Shown: piece by piece, positions 14,568 through 22,183 of the stretch | Layout: every line of letters starts with the position of its first letter | Position numbering within the stretch: the first letter of the stretch is position 1 | Assembly (NCBI GenBank): GCA_046590575.1 | Contig: JBKJUS010000127.1 | Location: 1 to 26,652 of the forward strand | Source: DATLNF01 sp046590575 | GTDB taxonomy: Bacteria > Actinomycetota > Actinomycetes > BP-191 | Length of the DNA stretch: 26,652 nt | Direction: 5' to 3' | Program-made: the position numbers and the translations under genes | Notes under the pieces: generated by a model | The model's database searches: none | Told to the model about the DNA's origin: nothing | Seen by the model: the letters and a program-made list of their open reading frames with translations, nothing else

Positions 14568-15236
14568 GTGCACGTCGTGATCATGGGGTGCGGCCGGGTC
14601 GGGTCAACCCTGGTCCGGACCCTCGAGGAAATGGGTCACTCGGTCGCGGTCATCGACCGCGAGGAGGCGGCCTTCAAGCGGCTCCCCTCAAGCTTTCAGG
14701 GAAAGTCCGTTACCGGCTTCGGCTTCGACAAGGACACCCTCGAGGAAGCCGGCATCGCCGAAGCTGGTGCCTTCGCCGCCGTGAGCAACGGCGACAACTC
14801 CAACATCATCTCCGCACGAGTTGCGCGGGAGAACTTCGGAGTCGAGCACGTAGTAGCTCGCATCTACGACCCCAAGCGGGCAGAGGTCTACGAGCGGCTC
14901 GGCATCCCCACGGTTGCCACGGTGCGCTGGACGGCGGATCAGATGTTGCGGCGGCTGATCCCGTCCGGCAGCCAGCTGCAGTGGAGTGACCCCTCCGGAG
15001 AGGTGCTGCTTGCCGAGGTGGCGGTCAACCGCACGTGGGCCGGGCACCGGATCAGTGAGCTCGAGACGGCCGTCGAGGCGCGAGTGGCCTGCATGACCAG
15101 GCTCGGCTCTGGGCGCCTGCCGGAGAAAGGCGACGTGGTGCAGGAAGGTGACCTCTTCCATTTCGTAGTCATCAAGAGCCGTCTGGCCGAGGTCGAGCGC
15201 ATCATCGCCGGTGGCCCCGAAGGCGGTGGGCACTGA
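14568..15236 (+). CDS. TrkA-family potassium uptake regulatory protein (CeoB-like)
   Basis: This cytosolic RCK protein has 222 residues. An RCK_N Rossmann domain contains GCGRVG (7-12) and acidic D30, the NAD-binding pattern, followed by GFGFDKDTLEEAGIAEAGAF and AVSNGDNSNIISARVAR. An RCK_C domain (about 135-215) follows. Such proteins gate Trk/Ktr channels in response to NAD(H) or ATP/ADP and sometimes c-di-AMP. GTG 14568 is well supported by AGGAGG seven bases upstream (14555-14560). Its stop overlaps the next gene by one base (TGATG), so the two are co-translated. No TrkH/KtrB membrane subunit is present; the divergent KimA-like permease is the only potassium transporter candidate in view. 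Confidence 0.9.
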   Translation: MHVVIMGCGRVGSTLVRTLEEMGHSVAVIDREEAAFKRLPSSFQGKSVTGFGFDKDTLEEAGIAEAGAFAAVSNGDNSNIISARVARENFGVEHVVARIYDPKRAEVYERLGIPTVATVRWTADQMLRRLIPSGSQLQWSDPSGEVLLAEVAVNRTWAGHRISELETAVEARVACMTRLGSGRLPEKGDVVQEGDLFHFVVIKSRLAEVERIIAGGPEGGGH

Positions 15237-15904
15237 TGCGGGTCGTCATCGCCGGGGCAGGCAGCGTCGGACGGTCCATCGCCCGGGAGCTGATCGACAA
15301 CGGCCACGAGCTGCTTCTCGTCGAGAAGGAGCCGAGCAACACGAAGCCGACCAGCGTGCCCGGCGCGGAGTGGCTCGTCGCCGACGCGTGTGAGCTCGCC
15401 CAGCTCGAGCGAGCCGGCCTGGAGACCTGTGAGGTCGTCGTCGCCGCCACCGGGGACGACAAGGTCAATCTCGTCGTCTCGCTGCTGGCCAAGACCGAGT
15501 TCGCCGTACCGCGCGTGGTCGCGCGAATCAACCATCCCAAGAACGAGTGGCTCTTCACCGAGGCGTGGGGTGTCGATGTCGCTGTGTCTACCCCGCGGAT
15601 GCTGACCGCGCTCGTCGAAGAGGCAGTGAGCGTCGGTGACTTGGTCCGCCTCATGTCGCTCGAGCAGGGACGCGCCAGTCTCAACGAGCTGACCCTCGCC
15701 GCCGACTCTCCTGTCATCGGGCGAACCGTCGGCGAGGTGGAATGGCCGAGCGACAGCGCCCTCGTCGCGATCCTTCGCGGCGGGCGGGTGCTCGTGCCGG
15801 CCGCACAGATGCCGCTCGAGCCCGGCGACGAGCTACTCGTCGTATGCACGGCAGACCGCGACGACGAGCTCGATGCGCTCCTCAGCAAGCCTGGTCCCGG
15901 CTAG
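15236..15904 (+). CDS. TrkA-family potassium uptake regulatory protein, second copy (CeoC-like)
   Basis: This second RCK protein has 222 residues. It carries GAGSVG (7-12), E30 after the second strand, VVVAATGDDKVNLVVSLLAK, and an RCK_C domain from about residue 135 (GRASLNELTLAADSPVIGRTV). It shares domain layout and length with the upstream protein but only moderate sequence, so the pair is an old duplication that probably forms a hetero-oligomer, equivalent to one double-length TrkA of Escherichia coli. The ATG at 15236 shares a base with the upstream TGA. Its TAG stop forms the palindrome CTAG with the mshC stop on the other strand. Confidence 0.9.
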   Translation: MRVVIAGAGSVGRSIARELIDNGHELLLVEKEPSNTKPTSVPGAEWLVADACELAQLERAGLETCEVVVAATGDDKVNLVVSLLAKTEFAVPRVVARINHPKNEWLFTEAWGVDVAVSTPRMLTALVEEAVSVGDLVRLMSLEQGRASLNELTLAADSPVIGRTVGEVEWPSDSALVAILRGGRVLVPAAQMPLEPGDELLVVCTADRDDELDALLSKPGPG

Positions 15905-17124
15905 AGCCGGACGCCGAGCAGGCTCAGCACGAGCGACCGGACCTGTGCCGGAGCGGCCGGATCGGGGCCGCCGAGGCGCACCGCATCCTTCGCCCAGCGA
16001 TCGACGACAGCCAGCGCGCTGGGTGCATCAAGGTCGTCCGCGACATGACGGCGTACACCGTCGACGACGTCCGCCGCCGGGGGTCCGCCAGGCAAAGCCG
16101 TCGCCGCGCGCCAGAGCGTGAGTCGCGCGTCAGCGCGGAGGATGTCATCGTGAAACCACTCCCATGGCGTCCGGTAGTGGTGCGCGAGCAGCGCCAGGCG
16201 TACGGCGGCCGGGGGGTGCTCGAGGCGCAGGTGGCGAACGAAGACGAGGTTGCCCTTCGACTTCGACATCTTCTCGCCGTGCAGGCTCACCATCGCCTGG
16301 TGCAGCCAGGTTCGAGCGAACGGCCAGCGCCCGGTCGCGAGTCCAGAGGTCGTGGCGCTCATCTCGTGATGGGGGAAGATCAGGTCCGTCCCGCCGCCGT
16401 GCAGATCGATCGTGTCACCGAGGGTCGACTGCGCAATCGCCGAGCACTCCACGTGCCAGCCGGGCCGGCCGCGACCCCACGGCGCTGCCCACGATGGCTC
16501 GTCGGGACGCTCAGCGCGCCATAGCAGAGGGTCGAGCGGGTCCTTCTTGCCCGACCGATCGGGGTCGCCGCCGTTGACACCGGACAACGTGATCATGGTT
16601 TCCCGGTCAAGGTGACCCAGCTCGCCAAAGCGCTCCCACGCGGCGATCGAGAGATAGACGTCCCCGTCGAGGTCGTAGGTCGCCCCTCCATCGCGGAGCC
16701 GCCCGACCAGGTCGACGATCTGCGGGATCGCCTCGACAGCGCCGACGAAGTGCGTCGGCGGCAAAATCTCCAACGCGGCCATGTCGCTGCGGAACTGCTC
16801 GATCTCGCGGCTGCCGAGTGACTCCCAATCGTCGCCGGTCTCTGCCGCTCGCTCGAAGAGCGGCTCGTCGACATCAGTGACGTTCTGGGTGTAGACGACC
16901 TCGTGGCCGGCGTCGAGCAGCTGCCGGTAGACCAGGTCGTAGGTGAGATTGCAGGCTGCATGGCCGAGGTGTGCCGCGTCGTAAGGCGTGATCCCGCAGA
17001 CGTACATCGAGAAACGCCGTCCGGCCGTGAGCGGATGGAGCTCGGCCGTGGCGGTATCCCAGACCCGCAACGCCGGTGGGGTTCCAAGGATGGCGTTCGG
17101 CATCTCCACCTCCCAGGACCTCAT
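15901..17124 (-). CDS. mshC: L-cysteine:1D-myo-inosityl 2-amino-2-deoxy-alpha-D-glucopyranoside ligase MshC
   Basis: MshC is the ATP-dependent ligase that joins Cys to GlcN-Ins in mycothiol biosynthesis. The 407-residue product derives from the class I CysRS fold. Visible are C43 in VCGITPYD (zinc ligand), the HIGH-type HLGH (52-55), TQNVTDVDEPLFERA, GWHVECSAIA and FPHHEMS with further zinc ligands, and the KMSKS loop at 285-289. The N-terminus MRSWEVEMP and the absence of a long anticodon-binding domain separate it from cysteinyl-tRNA synthetase. ATG 17124 has AGG eight bases upstream. It is the last gene of a six-gene operon, 24 bases after the SCO1664-type gene. Its presence means the host makes mycothiol instead of glutathione. 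Confidence 0.95.
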   Translation of the reverse strand: MRSWEVEMPNAILGTPPALRVWDTATAELHPLTAGRRFSMYVCGITPYDAAHLGHAACNLTYDLVYRQLLDAGHEVVYTQNVTDVDEPLFERAAETGDDWESLGSREIEQFRSDMAALEILPPTHFVGAVEAIPQIVDLVGRLRDGGATYDLDGDVYLSIAAWERFGELGHLDRETMITLSGVNGGDPDRSGKKDPLDPLLWRAERPDEPSWAAPWGRGRPGWHVECSAIAQSTLGDTIDLHGGGTDLIFPHHEMSATTSGLATGRWPFARTWLHQAMVSLHGEKMSKSKGNLVFVRHLRLEHPPAAVRLALLAHHYRTPWEWFHDDILRADARLTLWRAATALPGGPPAADVVDGVRRHVADDLDAPSALAVVDRWAKDAVRLGGPDPAAPAQVRSLVLSLLGVRL

Positions 17125-17148
17125 GGGCTCAGCCTAGGACGACGGCGG

Positions 17149-17871
17149 TCAAAACGGGGGCCAGGGCACCGCCGGCCAGTCAGGGTTGGGCTGCGGGAAG
17201 CAGCAGTGATGCAGCAAGTCGTCAACGCGATGCACCGTGGCGACCACCTCGCTCGGGTCGAGCAGAGTCATCAGAGCTTCCCCCAGCGCGCCGGTCAGGT
17301 CGTCCCGGAGCGCGCGCAGAACGGCGAGTTCGTCGGCGGAGAACGCCGTACCGCGCCACCCCCACAAGACCGTTCGCAGCTTGTTCTCCGTCGAGAAACA
17401 CACCCCATGGTCGACGCCGTACACATGGCCTTCCGGGAGCGGGAGGAGGTGCCCACCCTTGCGGTCGGCGTTGTTGACCACAGCGTCGAAGACAGCCATC
17501 CGGCGAAGAGCCGGATGGTCGCTATGCACCAGCTCACCGAGGTCGACCGTCTCGTCGACGTCGATCCACAGCTGCACCATGCCGGGCCCGAATGGCCCGT
17601 CACGAAAGACCGTCGGCGGGACGACATCCCAGCCAGTAGACACGGAGACGAGGTAAGCCGACACCTCACGGTGGGCCAGCGTGCCATCAGGGAAGTCCCA
17701 CAGCGGACGCTCGCCCTGCGTGGGCTTGTAGACGCACGTAGCCCTCAACGCGCCGTCGGCAACCGTGCAGTAGAGCGTCGCATTGGACGCGTCGACGAGC
17801 CGGCCCTCGATAGTGACCTCACCGTCACGGAGCAGGGCCAACGCTCGCTCGACGTCGACCTCGCTGCTCAG
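17149..17871 (-). CDS. SCO1664 family protein, PI3/4-kinase-like fold
   Basis: The SCO1664 family (TIGR03843) is largely actinobacterial, is of unknown function, and is distantly related to phosphatidylinositol 3/4-kinases. Kinase-like landmarks are present. Counting from TTG 17841, these are Lys39 (VYKPTQGERPLWDFP), Glu59 (HREV), the catalytic-loop equivalent with Asp126 (VVNNADRKGGHLL), and the metal-binding equivalent Asp144 (VYGVDHGVCF). The start is ambiguous. TTG 17841 truncates a helix that homologues extend upstream. CTG 17871 forms a CTGA overlap with the DUF3090 stop and gives 240 residues with SSEVDVERALALLRDGE. I chose the longer form. Neighbours are DUF3090, a phosphomutase-like protein and mshC. 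The substrate is unknown. Confidence 0.82.
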   Translation of the reverse strand: MSSEVDVERALALLRDGEVTIEGRLVDASNATLYCTVADGALRATCVYKPTQGERPLWDFPDGTLAHREVSAYLVSVSTGWDVVPPTVFRDGPFGPGMVQLWIDVDETVDLGELVHSDHPALRRMAVFDAVVNNADRKGGHLLPLPEGHVYGVDHGVCFSTENKLRTVLWGWRGTAFSADELAVLRALRDDLTGALGEALMTLLDPSEVVATVHRVDDLLHHCCFPQPNPDWPAVPWPPF

Positions 17872-18437
17872 TGGCGGTGGCCGTTCTGGCGTGGGCAGAT
17901 GTGACCCTCAGGATCTAGAGGCAGCCCGCAGAGCGGGCACGGTGGGCGGCCGGCAGCCACCACTCGCAGAGCGCGCTGGACAAAGGCCCGGGCGACCGAG
18001 GCGGTGACCCGGATCCGCAGGATGTCCGGCCCCTCGTCTGCGTCATCGTCATCGTCATCTTCGTCCACCACGCCGGCGTCAGCATTCTCCGTGCCAGTCT
18101 GTGCCAGGGCCTCCACGATGACGATGTCATCCTCGCCGTCCCACGCGAGCCGCATCGTGCCGACGCGAAACTCCTCCAGGATCGGCTGGTCGAGGGGCGC
18201 GACGTCCTCCGTGCCAGGCAGGGCTGCGGCGGGGAGATCGACGCCGCGCCGACGTACCTCGTCGAGCAGCTCCGTGACCTTTTCGGCGAGCACGGTGACC
18301 TGCACCTTCTCCAGGGCCACGCTGATGACGCGGCCCGCACCGCTGGCCTGGAGGAAGAAGGTGCGCTCACCCGGCTGACCAACGGTGCCCGCAACAAACC
18401 GGTCCGGCGGGTCGAAACTGAAGATCTGGCGCGGCAC
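17868..18437 (-). CDS. DUF3090 family protein
   Basis: The DUF3090 (TIGR03847) family is of unknown function and almost always adjacent to an SCO1664-type gene, as here. The 189-residue protein has a conserved N-terminus (IFSFDPPDRFVAGTVGQPG) followed by a strand-rich domain. An acidic run (VDEDDDDDDADEG, about 125-138) looks like a variable linker. A C-terminal zinc-ribbon-like end follows, CPLCGLPLDPEGHICP, with three Cys and nearby His residues. The GTG start at 18437 has GGAG at suitable spacing. The strict pairing suggests that it forms a complex with, or is a substrate or adaptor of, the kinase-like partner; this is inference from synteny. Confidence 0.88.
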   Translation of the reverse strand: MPRQIFSFDPPDRFVAGTVGQPGERTFFLQASGAGRVISVALEKVQVTVLAEKVTELLDEVRRRGVDLPAAALPGTEDVAPLDQPILEEFRVGTMRLAWDGEDDIVIVEALAQTGTENADAGVVDEDDDDDDADEGPDILRIRVTASVARAFVQRALRVVAAGRPPCPLCGLPLDPEGHICPRQNGHRH

Positions 18438-18484
18438 AGTCTCTCCGGTGGACGTCGTGGGGTGAACGTGGGGGAAGGACGAGC

Positions 18485-19168
18485 CTACGACGCCCCGGAG
18501 CCGCCGCCGACCGCGGCGTCAGAAGAAGCCTTGCGGCGACCCTTCATCTTCGGCGGCCGGAGGTCCTCGACGGTGCCGCCTATGTCGTTGAGGCGAACGA
18601 CGAAGGGACGCAGCTCGGTGTAGCGAATCGCCGTCACCGAGCACGGGTCAGCCTGGATCCGTTGGAAGAGGTCGAGATGCATGCCGAGTGCGTCGGCGAC
18701 AATGGCCTTAATCACGTCACCGTGGCTGCAGGCGACCCAGGTCGCGTTGGGGCCGAGTCGGTCGTTCCACTCTCGGACCGCAGCGACGGAGCGGTTCTGC
18801 ACGTCGCGCAGGGACTCGCCGCCGGGGAAGGTGACGGCGGACGGGTGCGCTTGGACGACCTTCCACAACGGGTCCTTGGCGAGGACCTTCAGCTCTTGAC
18901 CAGTCCAGTCGCCGTAGCGGCACTCCCCCAGCCTGTCGTCCACCTGCAGGTCGAGGTCGCGAACGCCAAGAATTGCGGTCGCCGTGTCGACGCACCGCTC
19001 AAGCGGAGAGGTGACTACGGCATCCAGTGGCAGCCCGGCGAGGCGTTCGGCCACAGCGGCCGCCTGCTTCTCCCCGCGTCCATCGAGGTGCAGCTTCGGA
19101 GTCCAGCCGGCAAGCACCGGGCCGGTCATTCGAGTCAGCCCGTGGCGGACCAGCAGCACCGTTGTCAT
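18485..19168 (-). CDS. Histidine phosphatase / phosphomutase-like protein, MSMEG_4193 family
   Basis: This histidine phosphatase superfamily (branch 1) enzyme has 227 residues. Active-site residues are visible: RHG with His9 (LLVRHGLTRMTGPVLAGW), the SPLERCVDTA arginine, GECRYGDWTG glutamate and the second histidine in ACSHGDVIKA. The MSMEG_4193 family (TIGR03848) is actinobacterial and annotated as probable phosphomutase, but its substrate is unknown; a phosphatase activity is as likely. The start ATG 19168 is set by the RHG motif at the N-terminus. The open frame upstream lies in uppP and is a shadow. It stands 31 bases after uppP and 47 before DUF3090, in the same operon. Confidence 0.88.
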   Translation of the reverse strand: MTTVLLVRHGLTRMTGPVLAGWTPKLHLDGRGEKQAAAVAERLAGLPLDAVVTSPLERCVDTATAILGVRDLDLQVDDRLGECRYGDWTGQELKVLAKDPLWKVVQAHPSAVTFPGGESLRDVQNRSVAAVREWNDRLGPNATWVACSHGDVIKAIVADALGMHLDLFQRIQADPCSVTAIRYTELRPFVVRLNDIGGTVEDLRPPKMKGRRKASSDAAVGGGSGAS

Positions 19169-19199
19169 CAGCAGACCGTACCGGGCCGACTTCCAGCCG

Positions 19200-20015
19200 C
19201 TAGTGGATCGCACCCGCCGCGGTGAGGACGATGACCAAGGCGCCCAGCGCGACGCGATAGCCGACGAAGACCGTCGTGCTGTGCGTGGCGAGATAGCGAA
19301 GCAGCCAGGCGATCGCGGCATAGCCGCTCGCGAACGCCACCACTGTCGCAAGCGCTGTGGTGGTCGAGCCCGGGCCGTCGCCGGAGCCGATCTCGGGCAG
19401 CTCGAGGAGACCGCTGAGCACGATGGCCGGGATGGAGAGCAGGAAGGAGTAACGAGCCGCAGCCGGACGCTCCAAGCCGCGGAACAGCCCGGCCGACAGG
19501 GTCGCGCCGGAACGGGATACTCCCGGAACCAGAGCGAAAGCCTGCGCCACCCCGATCGCGACGGCGTCGCCGGTGCCCATAGTGGCAAGGGGGCGCTCGC
19601 GAGAACCCATTCGCTCGGCCACCCCGAGGACGAGCCCGAGGGCAACCAAGGCAGTGCCGATGACGTAGAGGTTGCGCGCACCGCCTTCGATCTGGCTCTT
19701 GAAGGCTAGGCCGAAGATCCCAATCGGGATCGTGCCGAGCCCGATGTACCACCCCATCCTGGCGTCAAGATCACCGCGCAGCGCGGGTTGACGAAGGGAC
19801 CTCGACCACGTCATGGCTATGCGGCGGAGATCGCGACGGAAGTAGATGAGAACAGCAAGCGTCGTACCCAGCTGGGTCACCGCGGTGAAGGCTGCGCCCG
19901 GATCGTCCCAGCCAAGGAAGGCCGGCACGATCCGCAGATGCGCGGTCGAAGAGATCGGCAGGAACTCCGTCAGGCCCTGAACGACGCCCAGCACCACGGC
20001 CTCAGCGGGGTTCAC
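19200..20015 (-). CDS. uppP: Undecaprenyl-diphosphatase UppP (BacA)
   Basis: This integral membrane enzyme removes phosphate from undecaprenyl diphosphate, recycling the lipid carrier for peptidoglycan and other glycans; overproduction gives bacitracin resistance. The 271-residue protein has about eight membrane segments. Its diagnostic motifs are QGLTEFLPISSTAHL (13-27) and PGVSRSGATLSAG near the middle, which form the active site at the outer face. The start is GTG 20015, overlapping the stop of the LLM oxidoreductase by one base (TAGTG), so translation is coupled. Confidence 0.95.
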   Translation of the reverse strand: MNPAEAVVLGVVQGLTEFLPISSTAHLRIVPAFLGWDDPGAAFTAVTQLGTTLAVLIYFRRDLRRIAMTWSRSLRQPALRGDLDARMGWYIGLGTIPIGIFGLAFKSQIEGGARNLYVIGTALVALGLVLGVAERMGSRERPLATMGTGDAVAIGVAQAFALVPGVSRSGATLSAGLFRGLERPAAARYSFLLSIPAIVLSGLLELPEIGSGDGPGSTTTALATVVAFASGYAAIAWLLRYLATHSTTVFVGYRVALGALVIVLTAAGAIH

Positions 20016-21067
20016 TACCCGAGGCCCGCCTTGCCAAGTGCCTCGGCGGCCTGCTGCAGCTGGACGATCCGGCCCGCCACCGTGGATGCGGTCGGCGAGA
20101 CGGACAGAGTCGTGACACCGGACTCCGCGTACTCGGTCATCCGCTCGACAATCCGTTCCGGCGGGCCGATCAGCGAGGTCTCGTCGAGGAAGGCGAGAGG
20201 TACCGCGGCCATCGCACCGGCGTAGTCCTTGGCGAGGTAACGGTCCTGGATCTCCTGGGCGGCATCGCTGTACCCGTATCGACGGGCGAGGGCGTTGTAG
20301 AAGTTCTTCTCCCGCGACCCCATCCCGCCGACGTAGAGGGCGGCGTAACCACGGAGCGGCTCCGCGCAGGCTGCGATGTCGTCGCCGATCGAGATCGGCA
20401 CGGTGGGCACGACGTCGAAGCCCACGAGGCCATCCTTGCCTGCAGTCCTCGCGCCGCGTTCGATGGCGGCGAGCTGCTCGGCGGCATGCCGGGCCGAGTA
20501 GAAGATGGCCAACCAGCCATCAGCGATCTCGCCGCAGAGCTCAAGATTCTTCGGTCCCACTGCAGCCAGGTAGACAGGGATGTGCTCGCGCACCGGGTGC
20601 ACGATGAGCTTGAGCGCCTTGCCGGGTCCGTCGGGAAGGGGCAGGTCCAGGTGTTTACCGTGATAGTTCACCCGCTCCCGCCGAAGGGCCATCTTCACCA
20701 CGTCGATGTACTCGCGAGTGCGACTGAGCGGGGCGTCATAGCGCACCCCATGCCAACCTTCGGACACCTGAGGCCCGGACACGCCGAGACCGAGACGGAA
20801 TCGGCCGCCCGACAGGGTGTCGAGCGAGGCCGCCGTCATCGCCGTCATCGCCGCACTACGGGCCGGGATCTGCAGAATCGCCGAGCCGATGTCGATGCGC
20901 TCGGTCTGAGCGGCGACCCAGGCCAGCGTCGACACGCAGTCGGATCCGTACGCCTCCGCTGCCCAGGCGACGGCGTAGCCGAGGCGGTCGGCCTCCCGCG
21001 CCAGGGTGAGCAGGTCAGCGGCTTCGCCGGCGGTGCTCCAGTACGCAAGGTTGAGTCCGAGCCGCAC
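20015..21067 (-). CDS. LLM class F420-dependent oxidoreductase
   Basis: This luciferase-like TIM-barrel oxidoreductase has 350 residues. The N-terminus RLGLNLAYWSTAGEAADLL, the barrel segment YAVAWAAEAYG, GGRFRLGLGVSGPQVSEGWHG, and VYLAAVGPKNLELCGEIADGW match the F420-dependent LLM group found in mycobacteria and streptomycetes. F420 use is inferred from family membership; the substrate is unknown. The GTG start at 21067 has AGGAGG five bases upstream. It is the first gene of the operon that ends with mshC and diverges from an aldo/keto reductase across 76 bases. Confidence 0.87.
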   Translation of the reverse strand: MRLGLNLAYWSTAGEAADLLTLAREADRLGYAVAWAAEAYGSDCVSTLAWVAAQTERIDIGSAILQIPARSAAMTAMTAASLDTLSGGRFRLGLGVSGPQVSEGWHGVRYDAPLSRTREYIDVVKMALRRERVNYHGKHLDLPLPDGPGKALKLIVHPVREHIPVYLAAVGPKNLELCGEIADGWLAIFYSARHAAEQLAAIERGARTAGKDGLVGFDVVPTVPISIGDDIAACAEPLRGYAALYVGGMGSREKNFYNALARRYGYSDAAQEIQDRYLAKDYAGAMAAVPLAFLDETSLIGPPERIVERMTEYAESGVTTLSVSPTASTVAGRIVQLQQAAEALGKAGLG

Positions 21068-21099
21068 GTATGCCTCCTCAGTGTGGACCCGAGGCGGGC

Positions 21100-21105
21100 A
21101 GCCTA
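21100..21105 (-). promoter_or_regulatory. Putative -10 element of the LLM-uppP-mshC operon
   Basis: TAGGCT on the minus strand matches TAnnnT. It lies 32 bases before the GTG start and leaves a leader of about 25 bases containing AGGAGG. It is the likely promoter for all six downstream genes, since no internal gap exceeds 47 bases. Confidence 0.4.
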
Positions 21106-21129
21106 ACGGCCGGGCAGCGGCGCACGCGG

Positions 21130-21135
21130 TAGCGT
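21130..21135 (+). promoter_or_regulatory. Putative -10 element of the aldo/keto reductase gene, leaderless type
   Basis: TAGCGT ends eight bases before the GTG at 21144, and no ribosome binding site is present. A leaderless transcript is likely. Confidence 0.4.
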
Positions 21136-21143
21136 CACTGCTC

Positions 21144-22148
21144 GTGAAGCACCGTCACCTCGGCCGCAGCGGCCTCGTCGTCTCACGGCTTGCACTGGGC
21201 ACGATGACCTGGGGCAAGGACACCGACGAGGACGACGCTGCGCTGCAGCTTCGTGCCTTCCGCGATGCCGGCGGCACTCTCGTCGACACGGCCGACGTCT
21301 ACGTCGGCGGTGAGAGCGAGCGGATCGTCGGCCGGCTGATGAATAAGGACGGCGGTCGCGACGAGGTCATCGTGGCCACCAAGGCCTACGGCGGGACGGG
21401 ACCGGGGCCGATGGGCCGCGGCAGCTCGCGCGGGCATCTGCTCGCCGCTCTCGACGCCTCGCTTGGCCGGCTCGGCACCGACTACATCGACTTGTGGCAG
21501 GTGCATGCCTGGGACACCAGCACTCCCGTCGAGGAGACGCTCGAAGTCATCGACGTGGCAGTGCGCAGTGGCCGGGTCCGATATGCAGGAGTCTCCAACT
21601 TCGCGGGCTGGCAGCTGGCCAAGACGGCCGAGCACGCGAGAGCTCATCGCCTGGCGCCGATCGTTTCGACCCAGATGGAGTACTCCTTGCTCCAGCGCGG
21701 GATCGAGCGCGAAGTCGTGCCGGCGGCGCTCGACGCAGAGGTCGGCATCCTGCCGTGGAGTCCGCTGGGCCGGGGCGTCCTCTCCGGCAAGTACCGCACC
21801 GGCGCCATACCGAAGGACTCGCGGGCGGCACACCCTGACTTCAGCGGTTTCGTCGAGCCGTACCTCGACGATGATCGGACCCGCGTGGTCGACGCCGTAC
21901 TCACTGCGTCCGAGGGCCTTGGAGTCACCCCTGTCGCAGTGGCGCTCGCCTGGGTGCGCGACCGGCCAGGTGTGGTCGCCCCGATCGTCGGCGCCCGGGT
22001 GGTGCACCAGCTTGTGGCCTCGCTCGCCTCCGAGCTCGTGACGCTGCCTGAGGAGATCGTCAAGGCCCTCGACGACGTATCGATGCCGTCGCTGGGTTAC
22101 CCCGAACGGGTGCGCTGGGCCAAGGCCCACGACGACGTCGAGGACTAG
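21144..22148 (+). CDS. Aldo/keto reductase
   Basis: This NADPH-dependent (beta/alpha)8 oxidoreductase has 334 residues and acts on unidentified aldehydes or ketones. The catalytic tetrad is complete: D48 and Y53 (LVDTADVYVGG), K80 (VATKAYGG) and H121 (WQVHAWD). GVSNFAGWQL, the QMEYSLLQRGIE segment and the C-terminal GARVVHQLVASL cofactor loop are typical of the bacterial AKR family close to Gcy/YajO-type proteins. The start is GTG 21144 (KHRHLGRSGLVVSRLALGTM); the longer frame runs into the oppositely oriented LLM gene. The S8 protease gene follows after 35 bases on the same strand and may be co-transcribed. Confidence 0.92.
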   Translation: MKHRHLGRSGLVVSRLALGTMTWGKDTDEDDAALQLRAFRDAGGTLVDTADVYVGGESERIVGRLMNKDGGRDEVIVATKAYGGTGPGPMGRGSSRGHLLAALDASLGRLGTDYIDLWQVHAWDTSTPVEETLEVIDVAVRSGRVRYAGVSNFAGWQLAKTAEHARAHRLAPIVSTQMEYSLLQRGIEREVVPAALDAEVGILPWSPLGRGVLSGKYRTGAIPKDSRAAHPDFSGFVEPYLDDDRTRVVDAVLTASEGLGVTPVAVALAWVRDRPGVVAPIVGARVVHQLVASLASELVTLPEEIVKALDDVSMPSLGYPERVRWAKAHDDVED

Positions 22149-22183
22149 CAGGACTCGGCCGACGGACCACGAAACAAGGTCCC

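Noticed and set aside
16903..17904. 333-residue plus-strand frame opposite mshC and the SCO1664 gene
   Set aside because: It spans two real genes on the other strand; no recognisable domain.
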